Positions 14,175 to 21,677 of a stretch of DNA of 34,378 bases are shown here, piece after piece (within the stretch, counting starts at the first letter, position 1; every line of letters begins with the position of its first letter). Under the pieces are notes generated by a model. It ran no database searches and was not told the origin of the DNA. It saw only the letters and a list, made by a program, of their open reading frames with translations. The stretch comes from Candidatus Methylomirabilota bacterium. GTDB lineage: Bacteria; Methylomirabilota; Methylomirabilia; Methylomirabilales; 2-02-FULL-66-22. The DNA is taken from positions 1-34,378 of the forward strand of contig JACPAT010000127.1 in NCBI GenBank assembly GCA_016180655.1. Reading direction: 5' to 3'. The position numbers and the translations under genes were made by a program.

Positions 14175-15257
14175 ATGATCGGGTCGAGGTCTGAATTGGA
14201 GATCCTCCCGGAATGGGTGCACGCTGCGGAGATGGTCCTGGGGCAGCCCGGGGTTGTCGTCCTGCTGGGCGGGTCAGATTCGGGCAAGACGACCCTGGGT
14301 CGCATCCTCACCGAGATCTGGACGACCGCCGGGCGAACCGTGGGTCTGGTTGACGGCGATATCGGCCAATCCTCCATCGGCCCACCCACCGCCATCGGGC
14401 TCGCGTTCATCTCCCCCAAGAATCCCCTTCCGCCTCACCCCTCACCCCTCACGATGTATTTCGTGGGTTCGACTTCGCCACCCGGTCACTTCCTTCCCCT
14501 CATCCTCGGGACCCAGTCCCTGGTCCAGACCGCGATTGCCCAAGGGGCGGAGATCGTGCTGGTGGATACGACGGGGCTGATCCAGGGGGCGCCCGCGGCC
14601 TCGCTCAAGTGGCACAAGCTTCAGGCGCTCCGGCCGCAGCACGTCCTCGCCCTCCAGCGCGAAGACGAGCTGGAGCCCATTCTGCGCCTGGTTGAGGGTC
14701 AGTCGGGCCTGGAGATCCACCGCGTGCCCGTCTCGTCCCGAGTCGTCCACCGAACCCAGGCAGCCCGCCGGGCCTTCCGGGAGGGGCGATTCCGGGAGTA
14801 CTTTGCCTCGGCCGTCCGACATGACTTGGAGTGGAAGGACCTTCGGTTCTCGCGACTGTGGCTCAACACCGGCCGCCGCCTTGATCGGGACGAGTTGAAG
14901 GTTGTTGGCGTGTCGTTGCAGACTATGCCGTTGTATGCGGAAGCAGGGGAGGAGGAGGGACTGGTCTTTGTCCGAGGTTCCTTCAGCCGAGCGGCCCTGT
15001 ATCAGGTTCGGAATGCTCTCCAGGTTTCGGACGTCCTGGTCATTGACGTGGAGGAACTGCGCGGGACTCTCTTGGGATTGCACGACGGGGACGGGGGGTT
15101 CCTGGCGTTGGGGATCCTCCAGGATTTCGACCCGGAGGGGGGGACGCTCCGGGTGCTGAGCCCACTCCAGGATCCCAGCCGGATCAGGGGCGTGGCTTTC
15201 GGATCCCTCCGCCTGGAGGCGAGCGGCAAAGAACTGGGTGACGCCCCCTGGCGTTGA
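14175..15257 (+). CDS. Clp1/Grc3-like polynucleotide 5'-hydroxyl kinase
   Basis: The 360-residue P-loop protein has Walker A GGSDSGKTT, then GLVDGDIGQSSIGPPTAIGL, which matches the D-x-D-x-G-Q segment of the CLP1_P domain, then YFVGSTSPPGHFLPLI and Walker B EIVLVDTTGLIQG. The C-terminal half resembles the small beta domain of this family. Relatives phosphorylate the 5'-OH of RNA or DNA during tRNA splicing and rRNA processing in eukaryotes and archaea; bacterial members are less studied. ATG 14175 is preceded by AAGGGTGAG. The track's start at 13443 lies inside mutM. A Pro/His/Ser stretch (LPPHPSPL) between the Walker A part and YFVGST is encoded by a CTCACCC tandem run and looks like an insertion. 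Confidence 0.8.
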   Translation: MIGSRSELEILPEWVHAAEMVLGQPGVVVLLGGSDSGKTTLGRILTEIWTTAGRTVGLVDGDIGQSSIGPPTAIGLAFISPKNPLPPHPSPLTMYFVGSTSPPGHFLPLILGTQSLVQTAIAQGAEIVLVDTTGLIQGAPAASLKWHKLQALRPQHVLALQREDELEPILRLVEGQSGLEIHRVPVSSRVVHRTQAARRAFREGRFREYFASAVRHDLEWKDLRFSRLWLNTGRRLDRDELKVVGVSLQTMPLYAEAGEEEGLVFVRGSFSRAALYQVRNALQVSDVLVIDVEELRGTLLGLHDGDGGFLALGILQDFDPEGGTLRVLSPLQDPSRIRGVAFGSLRLEASGKELGDAPWR

Positions 15258-15268
15258 TTGGAAACGTG

Positions 15269-15679
15269 TCAGGTGCGGAGTTGTTGCTTGACCCAAAGAG
15301 CGAATCGCTCGTAGTGGGTCCGCATACGGGCGATATCATTGGATGTGAAAGCATCCCCGGTGTAAGACACCCGGTTCTTCTCGTGGATGATTGCCTCGAA
15401 GTGGCGCAGGGCAGGGCCGAGACCCGCGGCGGTGGGCAACAGCTCGCGGACAAGATCAACTGCCTCCTGATGATGCTCTCCAGTGCTCTTCACGCCACCC
15501 GCCCGCACCGTGAGCGCGTCCGTGAGAGCAATGGCCGCATGTACCAGCAGGATGCCTGCGGCCCGGTACTTCCTCTCCCCCAAGATGGTGCACGCGCTGG
15601 CGTAGTTCTCCTCGGCGGCGGCGAGAAACCCGGTCCAATCCGAACGGTCAACGCGCTTGCGGGTTCCCCTACGCACCAC
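15269..15679 (-). CDS. HEPN-like protein, partner of the MNT nucleotidyltransferase
   Basis: The 136-residue, mainly helical protein contains FLAAAEENYASACTILGERK, AAGILLVHAAIALTDALTVR and a C-terminal helix RMRTHYERFALWVKQQL. This is the four-helix HEPN pattern (higher eukaryotes and prokaryotes nucleotide-binding), whose members are often RNase toxins. Its start overlaps the end of the MNT gene by 11 bases, the typical gene order of MNT-HEPN toxin-antitoxin pairs. The usual R-x4-6-H catalytic motif is not evident; the closest place reads HEKNRVSYTG. The protein might be inactive, or use other residues, or belong to a HEPN-like side family. Confidence 0.65.
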   Translation of the reverse strand: MVRRGTRKRVDRSDWTGFLAAAEENYASACTILGERKYRAAGILLVHAAIALTDALTVRAGGVKSTGEHHQEAVDLVRELLPTAAGLGPALRHFEAIIHEKNRVSYTGDAFTSNDIARMRTHYERFALWVKQQLRT

Positions 15680-16304
15680 GGCCGACTTCCTTCAGGGGGC
15701 GGCCTGCAAGGGGGATCCCATCACGGATGGCTGCCATGAACAGAGGGTGCTTCTCTCGGAGGTGCCGGCGGACCTGGGCCTCGGTGAAAGTGATGGGATT
15801 GAGGCGTATCCCCCAAGCGCGCGACAACTCGGACGCCAGATCGGAGAGAGCACGGGCCATTTGGCGACGCTCTCGGGCCTGCCCCAACACCACCAGCAGA
15901 TCGAGGTCGCTGGCCGGATTCTCGATCCCCCGTGCAACGCTCCCGAAGAGCGTGGCGCTCAGGCAGTGTGGCGCCACTGCCACTTCGACGGTCTGGAGGA
16001 CGGCGCGGAACACGGCCCGCTCGCCGTCCAAAAGCGGCCGGAGTAGACGGGTCAGAAGCGCGTGCTCAAGGTTGAGGGTGTAGAGGAAGGTCCGTCCTCG
16101 GCCCGCCCGCCGCACCAACCCCAATCCTTCGAGGCGGGCCAGCGCGGTGTTGGCGGCCTGATGGCTGAGCCCGGCCAGGCGGGCCAGTTCGCGCCCGCTG
16201 GCACCCTGGGGGGCCTCGAATAGGGCGCGCAGCAGGGCCAGATGGCTCGGGGCGGCGAACACCGCATCCAGGGGGCGGCGCAAGGTGCCGGTCAGGGGTC
16301 GCAT
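15669..16304 (-). CDS. Winged-helix plus MNT nucleotidyltransferase-domain protein
   Basis: The 211-residue protein has an N-terminal winged helix (about 10-85; HLALLRALFEAPQGASGREL, SHQAANTALARLEGLGLVRR) and a minimal nucleotidyltransferase domain with the signature LFGSVARGIENPASDLDLLV. MNT proteins are antitoxins that neutralise HEPN toxins, in studied cases by adding AMP to them. The winged helix suggests autoregulation. ATG 16304 is chosen because the best -10 box ends just upstream, which would give a near-leaderless transcript; ATG 16319 and TTG 16331 are in frame upstream but overlap the promoter. Confidence 0.75.
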   Translation of the reverse strand: MRPLTGTLRRPLDAVFAAPSHLALLRALFEAPQGASGRELARLAGLSHQAANTALARLEGLGLVRRAGRGRTFLYTLNLEHALLTRLLRPLLDGERAVFRAVLQTVEVAVAPHCLSATLFGSVARGIENPASDLDLLVVLGQARERRQMARALSDLASELSRAWGIRLNPITFTEAQVRRHLREKHPLFMAAIRDGIPLAGRPLKEVGRGA

Positions 16305-16310
16305 GTGGCT

Positions 16311-16359
16311 ACTATACATGCCAACTGGCAAGAATACAAGACAGCCCGGATGGAGTCAA
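16311..16359 (-). promoter_or_regulatory. Overlapping promoters and palindrome of the MNT-HEPN pair
   Basis: On the minus strand, TTGACT-17-TATTCT and TTGTAT-17-TATAGT overlap. TGCCA-AC-TGGCA (16319-16330) is a 5+5 inverted repeat within the second promoter. It is a natural operator for the winged helix of the first gene. Confidence 0.6.
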
Positions 16360-16412
16360 AACCAGCGGAAGTTGGAAACCGGTCTAGGGCGCCTCAGCGG
16401 GCCGGTGACCCC

Positions 16413-16436
16413 GGTGGGGCCGCGGGGATTTGAATC
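16413..16436 (-). other. Possible tRNA 3'-end remnant
   Basis: On the minus strand, TTCAAATCCCCGCGGCCCCA followed by CC reads like a tRNA T loop, T-stem 3' strand, acceptor 3' strand, discriminator and CC. No matching 5' half is present. Such fragments are left by integrative elements at tRNA genes, but the match is short. Confidence 0.25.
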
Positions 16437-16446
16437 TCTTGATAGT

Positions 16447-16480
16447 TGGTAAGGGACGTTGCGTGGTAAGGGACGTTGCG
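16447..16480. repeat. Perfect 17-bp tandem direct repeat
   Basis: TGGTAAGGGACGTTGCG occurs twice head to tail, downstream of the PIN gene. The rest of the 16360-16573 spacer holds no gene that I can support. Confidence 0.8.
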
Positions 16481-16573
16481 GCTTTGGTGGCTTTACGGAA
16501 CCTTCGGGAACTGCGGATACATGTCGGGCACTGTTCTCGGCCAGGTCATATACCAGGATGACCGTATCCCTGG

Positions 16574-16990
16574 CTAGCGTTGCTGCTGTCGGGTCCAGCG
16601 ATCCAGGAACGAGGCCGGATCCATGACCGGTATTCCGTGGCGGACCCGGGCGGGGTAGTGACGGGTGTTGCCCGTGATGAGGGCATCGGCATGGGCGGCC
16701 ACGGCCACCTCAAGGAAAGGTGCGTCGTCGGGATCAGGTAGAGGGGATCTCAGTGGGAGGGCGACCACCGGCACACCCTCAGCCTCAGTCTGGTCGAGGA
16801 AGGCCCGAATCTGCTCGGAGGAGAAGGGGAATTTGGGCCGCCTCAGCACTTCGCGGTATTCCGCAAGAATGCGTTCGTCGTACGCGACACGGAGCACTCC
16901 TGTGGCCACCAGTCGGAGGATCGTCGCTGGCTTGCTATGAGGTCGGAGAAGGCCCGATACCACGACATTGGTGTCGAGGACGATTATCAC
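16574..16990 (-). CDS. PIN-domain RNase toxin (COG1569 type)
   Basis: The 138-residue protein begins MIIVLDTNVVVSGLLRPHSK, with the first PIN acidic residue and Asn. Conserved Glu is in ERILAEYREVL, and the acidic pair in LPDPDDAPFLEVAVAAHADA followed by LITGNTRHYP. PIN toxins are Mg2+-dependent ribonucleases that cut RNA when freed from the antitoxin. Its ATG overlaps the antitoxin stop by four bases, giving coupled translation and the normal antitoxin-first order. Confidence 0.88.
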   Translation of the reverse strand: MIIVLDTNVVVSGLLRPHSKPATILRLVATGVLRVAYDERILAEYREVLRRPKFPFSSEQIRAFLDQTEAEGVPVVALPLRSPLPDPDDAPFLEVAVAAHADALITGNTRHYPARVRHGIPVMDPASFLDRWTRQQQR

Positions 16991-17274
16991 CGGGCCCGGC
17001 TCCGCCGGACCGCCCTAATCTCGCCCTCAATTTCGGCATCTGACAACCGGTCCGTGCCAGCCGCGACGGATCCTCGTTGCATTTCCTCCACGGCCATCAG
17101 TGCACGGGCGCGGCGAACGGCTGCGATCGTCTTTTCAAAATCTTCCTCGTTGACCCGGGTGAGAAGGGCGATCGGCTTGCCGTTCGAGGTGAGAATTATC
17201 TCCTTGTCGCGATCAAGACGCTCCCAAACTAGACCGGGCTTCAAGCGAAAATCCCTCACGGCAACAAACTTCAT
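16987..17274 (-). CDS. Phd/YefM-type antitoxin
   Basis: The 95-residue protein begins MKFVAVRDFRLKPGLVWERL and continues with EIILTSNGKPIALLTRVNEE, the N-terminal DNA-binding fold of the Phd/YefM family. The C-terminal half is charged and probably wraps the PIN toxin. ATG 17274 is preceded by GGGAGGAA at ideal spacing; the track's start at 17433 adds 53 unlikely residues and would cross the promoter. The gene overlaps the PIN toxin by four bases. Confidence 0.88.
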   Translation of the reverse strand: MKFVAVRDFRLKPGLVWERLDRDKEIILTSNGKPIALLTRVNEEDFEKTIAAVRRARALMAVEEMQRGSVAAGTDRLSDAEIEGEIRAVRRSRAR

Positions 17275-17286
17275 AGATTCCTCCCG

Positions 17287-17358
17287 GCAGGCCGATCGGC
17301 TGCATTTGTTTACGGATCCTGCCACGAAATGTCTACAATAGGTTAGCCAAAAAGTCAA
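17287..17358 (-). promoter_or_regulatory. Promoter and candidate operator of the Phd-PIN operon
   Basis: On the minus strand TTGACT (17353-17358), 17 bases and TAGACA (17330-17335). A perfect 10-bp palindrome, GCCGATCGGC (17291-17300), lies between the promoter and the ribosome-binding site and could bind the antitoxin. Confidence 0.55.
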
Positions 17359-17540
17359 CAGCGCTGAACCCTGGGCAGCAGTTTGACCGTCACCGAGCGT
17401 CACGGGTCCTCTCCGGTCCCTCTGCGCGTACAAACACGTACCGGGTTCTGCAAGGAGAGCAGGATTGCAGAGGCCGAGGCCGACACCTTATCTCCCGATG
17501 CCATCTGGGCGGTCGGACGCTCCTTGGTCCTTGGCACTTA

Positions 17541-17569
17541 TTGTCGCGGTTCGGGACCGGTGCTAAGAT
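17541..17569 (+). promoter_or_regulatory. Probable promoter of the radical SAM gene
   Basis: TTGTCG (17541-17546), 17-base spacer, TAAGAT (17564-17569). The expected start of transcription is about ten bases before ATG 17587. The rest of the 17359-17586 spacer holds nothing else that I can support. Confidence 0.45.
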
Positions 17570-17586
17570 GAGACCCGGGATGAGCC

Positions 17587-18495
17587 ATGTCCTGGCCGGC
17601 GTATCTTGAGCTGCACCAAAGGGGAGAGCTGGAGCGGCGGGCGAAGGCGGCGGAAGCGCTGCTGGAGGCGTGCCGCGTCTGCCCGCGGGAGTGCCTGGCG
17701 CAGCGCCTTCAGGGGGAGACTGGCATCTGCGGCGTTGGCGAGCAGGCCATGGTCGCAAGCTACGGGCCGCACTTCGGCGAGGAGCGACCCCTGGTCGGCG
17801 TCGGCGGCTCGGGGACGATCTTTCTAGCCCACTGCAACCTCTGCTGCGTCTTCTGCCAGAACTTCGAGATCAGCCAGCAGGATGGGGGGCGGATCGTCTC
17901 GGCCCGGGAGCTGGCCGGGATGATGCTGGAACTTCAGCGCATGGGCTGCCACAACATCAACTTCGTGACGCCCACGCACCAGGTCCCGCAGATCCTCCGG
18001 GCGCTGCCCATCGCCGTGGACGGCGGCCTGCGGATTCCCCTGGTGTACAACTGCGGCGGCTACGAGTCCCTGGAGACGCTTCGGCTCCTGGACGGCGTCT
18101 TTGACATCTACATGCCGGACTTCAAGTACGCCGACGCTCAGGTGGCAGAGCGGTATTCCAGGGTGGAGAGCTATCCAGATGTGGCAAAGGCCGCGTTTCT
18201 GGAGATGCATCGCCAGGTGGGGGACCTGTCGCTGGATGGGCGGGGGATCGCCCGCCGCGGCTTGCTGGTGCGTCACCTGGTTCTCCCCAACGACCTTGCA
18301 GGCACGGGCGAGGTCGTTCGGTTTCTGGCGGGTCTGTCGAAGGAAACGTACGTGAACATCATGGACCAGTACCGGCCGTGCTACCGCGCGCACGAGTACC
18401 CGGTCCTGACCCGGCGACCGACGCGAGCGGAGTTCGAGGAGGCGTTCCGCATGGCCCGGGATGCGGGGCTCCACCGCCTCGACGGGTACTGCTGA
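17587..18495 (+). CDS. PflX-like radical SAM protein (COG1313)
   Basis: The 302-residue protein has an N-terminal Cys pair (CRVCPREC), a third Cys (GICGVGE) and then the radical SAM triad CNLCCVFC, in which Cys-x3-Cys-x2-Cys binds the [4Fe-4S] cluster. NINFVTPTHQVPQILRAL and FDIYMPDFKYAD are typical of the PflX branch of pyruvate formate-lyase activating enzyme homologues. The substrate of PflX proteins is not established; no glycyl-radical enzyme gene is nearby. The length is normal for the group. ATG 17587 lies just after the candidate promoter and has only a weak ribosome-binding site. Confidence 0.87.
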   Translation: MSWPAYLELHQRGELERRAKAAEALLEACRVCPRECLAQRLQGETGICGVGEQAMVASYGPHFGEERPLVGVGGSGTIFLAHCNLCCVFCQNFEISQQDGGRIVSARELAGMMLELQRMGCHNINFVTPTHQVPQILRALPIAVDGGLRIPLVYNCGGYESLETLRLLDGVFDIYMPDFKYADAQVAERYSRVESYPDVAKAAFLEMHRQVGDLSLDGRGIARRGLLVRHLVLPNDLAGTGEVVRFLAGLSKETYVNIMDQYRPCYRAHEYPVLTRRPTRAEFEEAFRMARDAGLHRLDGYC

Positions 18496-18500
18496 ACTGC

Positions 18501-18555
18501 AAACCACCAAGACACCGTTGAATGAAGCCTTGGCGTCCTTGGCGCCTTGGCGGTT
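18501..18555. repeat. CCAAGGCG word repeat with inverted arms
   Basis: AAACCACCAAGACACC (18501-18516) faces a right arm of tandem CTTGGCG units (18528-18555) that is its imperfect reverse complement. It fills the space between the radical SAM stop and the truncated polX. Confidence 0.75.
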
Positions 18556-18575
18556 GATCCAAGAATATCGCGGCG

Positions 18576-20168
18576 ATGGTCGAGCGGGGGGCGCTCCTGG
18601 AGGTCCCGGGCATCGGGAAGGATCTGGCGGCGAAGATCCAGGAGTATCTCGCCAAAGGCGAGATCGAGTATCTGGAAGGCTTGCGGAAGGAGATTCCGGC
18701 TGGCGTGATCGAGCTGATGGGAATCCACGGGGTCGGCCCCAAGACGGCCAACCTCCTGTATGAGCAGATCGGCGTGGATTCGGTGGAGAAGCTGGAGGAG
18801 TTGGCCAAGGCGCACAAGCTGGCGGGCCTGCCCGGCATCAAAGCCAAGACCGAAGAGAACATCCTCAAAGGGATCGCGGTCTGGCGCGGCGGGCGGGAGC
18901 GCATGCCGCTGGGCACGGCCCTGGTCCTGGCCGAGGCAATCCTCGGGGAACTCCGAGTGTTGAAGGAAGTCAACGAGATCGCCGCGGCCGGAAGCCTCCG
19001 CCGGATGAAGGAGACGGTGAAGGACATTGACATCCTCGTGACCTCGAGGAAGCCGGCCCGGGTCATGGAGGTGTTCGTCGGCCTTCCCAACGTGGCCGAG
19101 GTCCTGGCCCACGGGGAAACGAAGTCGAGTGTCCGCCTGCGCGAGAACATCCAGGTGGACCTCCGGGTGGTGGAGCCGGATTGCTTCGGCGCGGCGCTGC
19201 AATACTTCACCGGGTCCAAGCAGCACAACATCCGCGTCCGGGAGCTGGCCCAGCGGAACGGGTTGAAAGTCAACGAGTACGGGGTCTTCAACGAAAAGAC
19301 GAACCGGCGGGTGGCGGGCCGCACCGAGGAAGAGGTCTACGGGGCGGTCGGCCTTCCCTTCATCCCGCCCGAGTTGCGCGAGGACGGCGGCGAGATCGAA
19401 GCGGCCCTGGAGGGCCAGCTCCCCACACTGGTGACGGTGGAGGACATCCGGGGCGATCTCCAGATGCACACGACCTGGAGCGACGGGAGCCATTCGCTGG
19501 CGGAGCTGGCGGAGGGGGTCAAGGCCAAGGGCTACGAGTACATGGCGGTGACCGACCACTCCAAATCGACCACGGTGGCCGGCGGCATGCAGGAGGAGCA
19601 GGTGCTCAAGATGATCGCCGAGGTCCGGGCCCTCAACAAGAAGATGAGGGGCTTCCGGATCCTGGCCGGCTGCGAGGTGGACATCACGGGGGACGGGAGC
19701 CTGGACTTTCCCAATGAGATCCTCCGCCAGCTCGATCTGGTCCTGGTGTCGGTTCACTCGCGCTTCAAGATGAGTCGGGAGGAGATGACGGCGCGCATCG
19801 TGCGGGCGGTGCAGCATCCCCTGGTGCACCTGCTCGGCCATCCCACCGGTCGTCTCATCGGGGAGCGCGGGGCGTACGAGGTGGACATGGAGGCGGTCCT
19901 GGCGGCGGCCCGCACGGCCGGCACGGCCGTGGAGATCAACGCCTCGCCCTCCCGCCTGGACCTGAACGATCTCCATGCGCGGCGGGCCAGGGAGCTGGGC
20001 ATCCCGATCGCGATCGATACCGACGCGCACACGATCGACCAGTTGGAGTACATGCGCTTCGGCGTCTCCGTGGCGCGCCGGGGCTGGCTGACGCCCGGGG
20101 ATGTTCTGAACGCCCTACCGGAAAAACAATTGGTCGCCTGGCTGGAGCAGAAGCGGTCCCGGCAGTAA
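18576..20168 (+). CDS. polX: Family X DNA polymerase/3'-5' exonuclease (PolX), 5'-truncated
   Basis: Bacterial PolX is a base-excision-repair polymerase with a C-terminal PHP exonuclease domain. Helix-hairpin-helix motifs LLEVPGIGKDLAAKI and IHGVGPKTANLLYEQIGV are near the start. The nucleotidyl-transfer site is GSLRRMKETVKDIDILV with third Asp in VDLRVV. The PHP metal sites are DLQMHTTWSDG, VTDHS, GCEVDI, LLGHPTGRL and DTDAH. Usual proteins are about 575 residues and start some 45 residues earlier. Here the 530-residue ORF starts at ATG 18576. The same frame reads KNIAA just upstream, which fits PolX, but a TGA at 18555 and the word repeat follow. So the first half of the 8-kDa domain is lost. 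The polymerase and PHP parts look intact. Confidence 0.88.
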   Translation: MVERGALLEVPGIGKDLAAKIQEYLAKGEIEYLEGLRKEIPAGVIELMGIHGVGPKTANLLYEQIGVDSVEKLEELAKAHKLAGLPGIKAKTEENILKGIAVWRGGRERMPLGTALVLAEAILGELRVLKEVNEIAAAGSLRRMKETVKDIDILVTSRKPARVMEVFVGLPNVAEVLAHGETKSSVRLRENIQVDLRVVEPDCFGAALQYFTGSKQHNIRVRELAQRNGLKVNEYGVFNEKTNRRVAGRTEEEVYGAVGLPFIPPELREDGGEIEAALEGQLPTLVTVEDIRGDLQMHTTWSDGSHSLAELAEGVKAKGYEYMAVTDHSKSTTVAGGMQEEQVLKMIAEVRALNKKMRGFRILAGCEVDITGDGSLDFPNEILRQLDLVLVSVHSRFKMSREEMTARIVRAVQHPLVHLLGHPTGRLIGERGAYEVDMEAVLAAARTAGTAVEINASPSRLDLNDLHARRARELGIPIAIDTDAHTIDQLEYMRFGVSVARRGWLTPGDVLNALPEKQLVAWLEQKRSRQ

Positions 20169-20306
20169 TGGCCAGCCGGACCCGCGGCCCTCGCACGGGC
20201 CGGCACCTCGGGGTATCGCTATCTCCACACCGACCAGGATCTGCAGACCGTGGCAGAGCGATGCGCCACGGACGCGCCCACCTACGTTCTGTTCAACCTT
20301 TTTCCG

Positions 20307-20338
20307 TTGACAACTCCCGGCAACGCAATCAGCATAGC
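20307..20338 (+). promoter_or_regulatory. Weak promoter candidate upstream of the YjbQ-like gene
   Basis: TTGACA at 20307-20312 is a perfect -35 box; CATAGC around 20333 is only a poor -10 at long spacing. The rest of the 20169-20421 spacer holds a 6-bp GGCCC-type hairpin after polX and no gene. Confidence 0.25.
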
Positions 20339-20421
20339 CCGGTCCTTTGGCCAGGCGGACCCGGGTTTCGGGAGTCGTCAGTCCCCCGCGACACGTCCCA
20401 ACTGGCAATTGGAGCCCTGGT

Positions 20422-21488
20422 ATGCATCCCAAAGAAATCACCCTCGCATTGGTTCCGCAAGCACGTTTCGACGTCATTGATGTGGCGCAGAAGATCACGC
20501 TGGACTTCGGCGATCTCCTGTCCCAATACCGCAAGGCCCTCTATTGCTCGTACCACACGACGGCTGGCTACCTGGAGCAGAGTCTGTGTGCCAGGCTTCG
20601 ATACAGCCGGGAGCATGTTGCACCGTTCATGAGAGCCTTTCAAAAACTGTTTCCTCCAGGGGAGAATTATCGCCATGATCAACTCCAATTCCGAGCCGAA
20701 CTGACGGAGGAACAACGCCAGCGCGAGCCATGCAACGCCGATTCCCACCTGACCTTCATCGGCTCAGGATTGCGAAATTGTGTGACCTACCTGAACCGGC
20801 CGGGTACTCCAGTCTATTTTATCGACTTGGATGGGATCCATGAAAAGGGCCGCCGCATCCGACAGACGACGGTGCTGGCCTAGAACGAAGAGGAGATTGT
20901 CCACCGGACCCAGGTGGCGGTACCCGTATCAAAACACCCGATCGATTCCGTGAATCTCACGGATCCGCGGAACGGATTCATGCCCCAACTGGCGGGGCTG
21001 GTCGAGCGGAGTGGCCTTGACAAGGGCAGGATCGACATTGCACTGGACCCAACCGAGCGGCATGTGGGCCTGACGGTCAATGAATACGAAACCCTGCTGA
21101 TGCGCTATGATCTCGCGGACGTGTTGCGCGATCCCCTGAGGCTCGTGGCGAAGCAGGGGATGCATATGCTCAGCGATCCGATGGCCATTCCCAGCAAGAC
21201 CATGGGCTATGCCAAGTATGACCTCGTCCAAGTTTTCAATGAGCTCATGGATGCCTTCCGCGTGAGCGAGTCCGTTGTGGAAAAGATCCTGGCATCCTTC
21301 ATCAGAGTCCCGGCGGCCCGCTTCCTCCGCATGAAGCGCAGCATCAGCTTCCTTGTCTCGGACAGTGAAGACAGGAGAAGGGGCCGGATCGTCCAGGGGA
21401 CCTACCAGAGCCCGATTCTGGTGCAGTGGCAGCGGGCCGACCATCAGGTGCGCCGCCTGGACACGTCACGATCACACGATTCAAATGA
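20422..21488 (+). pseudogene. YjbQ/UPF0047-like gene broken by an in-frame TAG and a late frameshift
   Basis: ATG 20422 has GGAG seven bases upstream. The first part (to 20880) resembles the YjbQ/UPF0047 fold: YHTTAGYLEQ, PPGENYRHDQ, NADSHLTFIGSG and YFIDLDG. At 20881 a TAG follows TTVLA. In the same frame the protein then continues sensibly: NEEEIVHRTQVAVPVSKHPI, RNGFMPQLAGLVERSGLDKG, ERHVGLTVNEYETLLMRYDL, GYAKYDLVQVFNELMDAF and VQGTYQSPILVQW. The track splits it into 20347-20883 and 20914-21636. Near the end the frame degrades after RRLD; skipping two bases (AC at 21463-21464) restores VTITRFK and TGA at 21486. Thus two lesions are inferred. The second part has no function I recognise. Confidence 0.65.
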
Positions 21489-21631
21489 GCCTGACCTTTC
21501 TCAGGTGAACGATGCGGCACCCCACCGCAGGGTACAGACCCCGGTGATCCGGAACGCGCGTTCCACTCCTTGCCAGAGTCACCGCTTACCGCCTGCCCAC
21601 AACAATCTGCGTCACAGGTGTCCTTCTGAGC

Positions 21632-21637
21632 TATAAT
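21632..21637 (+). promoter_or_regulatory. Consensus -10 box of the MFS gene
   Basis: TATAAT is a perfect -10, though no good -35 lies 16-19 bases upstream. The track's ATG at 21636 lies inside this box, so ATG 21678 is the more likely start. The leader contains a CCCGCC/GGCGGG hairpin. Confidence 0.5.
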
Positions 21638-21677
21638 GCCCGGCGTATGCCCCGCCACGGGGCGGGACAACGTTGCC

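Noticed and set aside
15254-15739. Plus-strand ORF opposite the HEPN gene
   Set aside because: It is antisense to the MNT-HEPN pair, which has motifs and the expected gene overlap.
20881-20883. Pyrrolysine or other programmed amber read-through
   Set aside because: No Pyl genes or stem-loop signal are visible here, and a second lesion near the 3' end favours simple gene decay.
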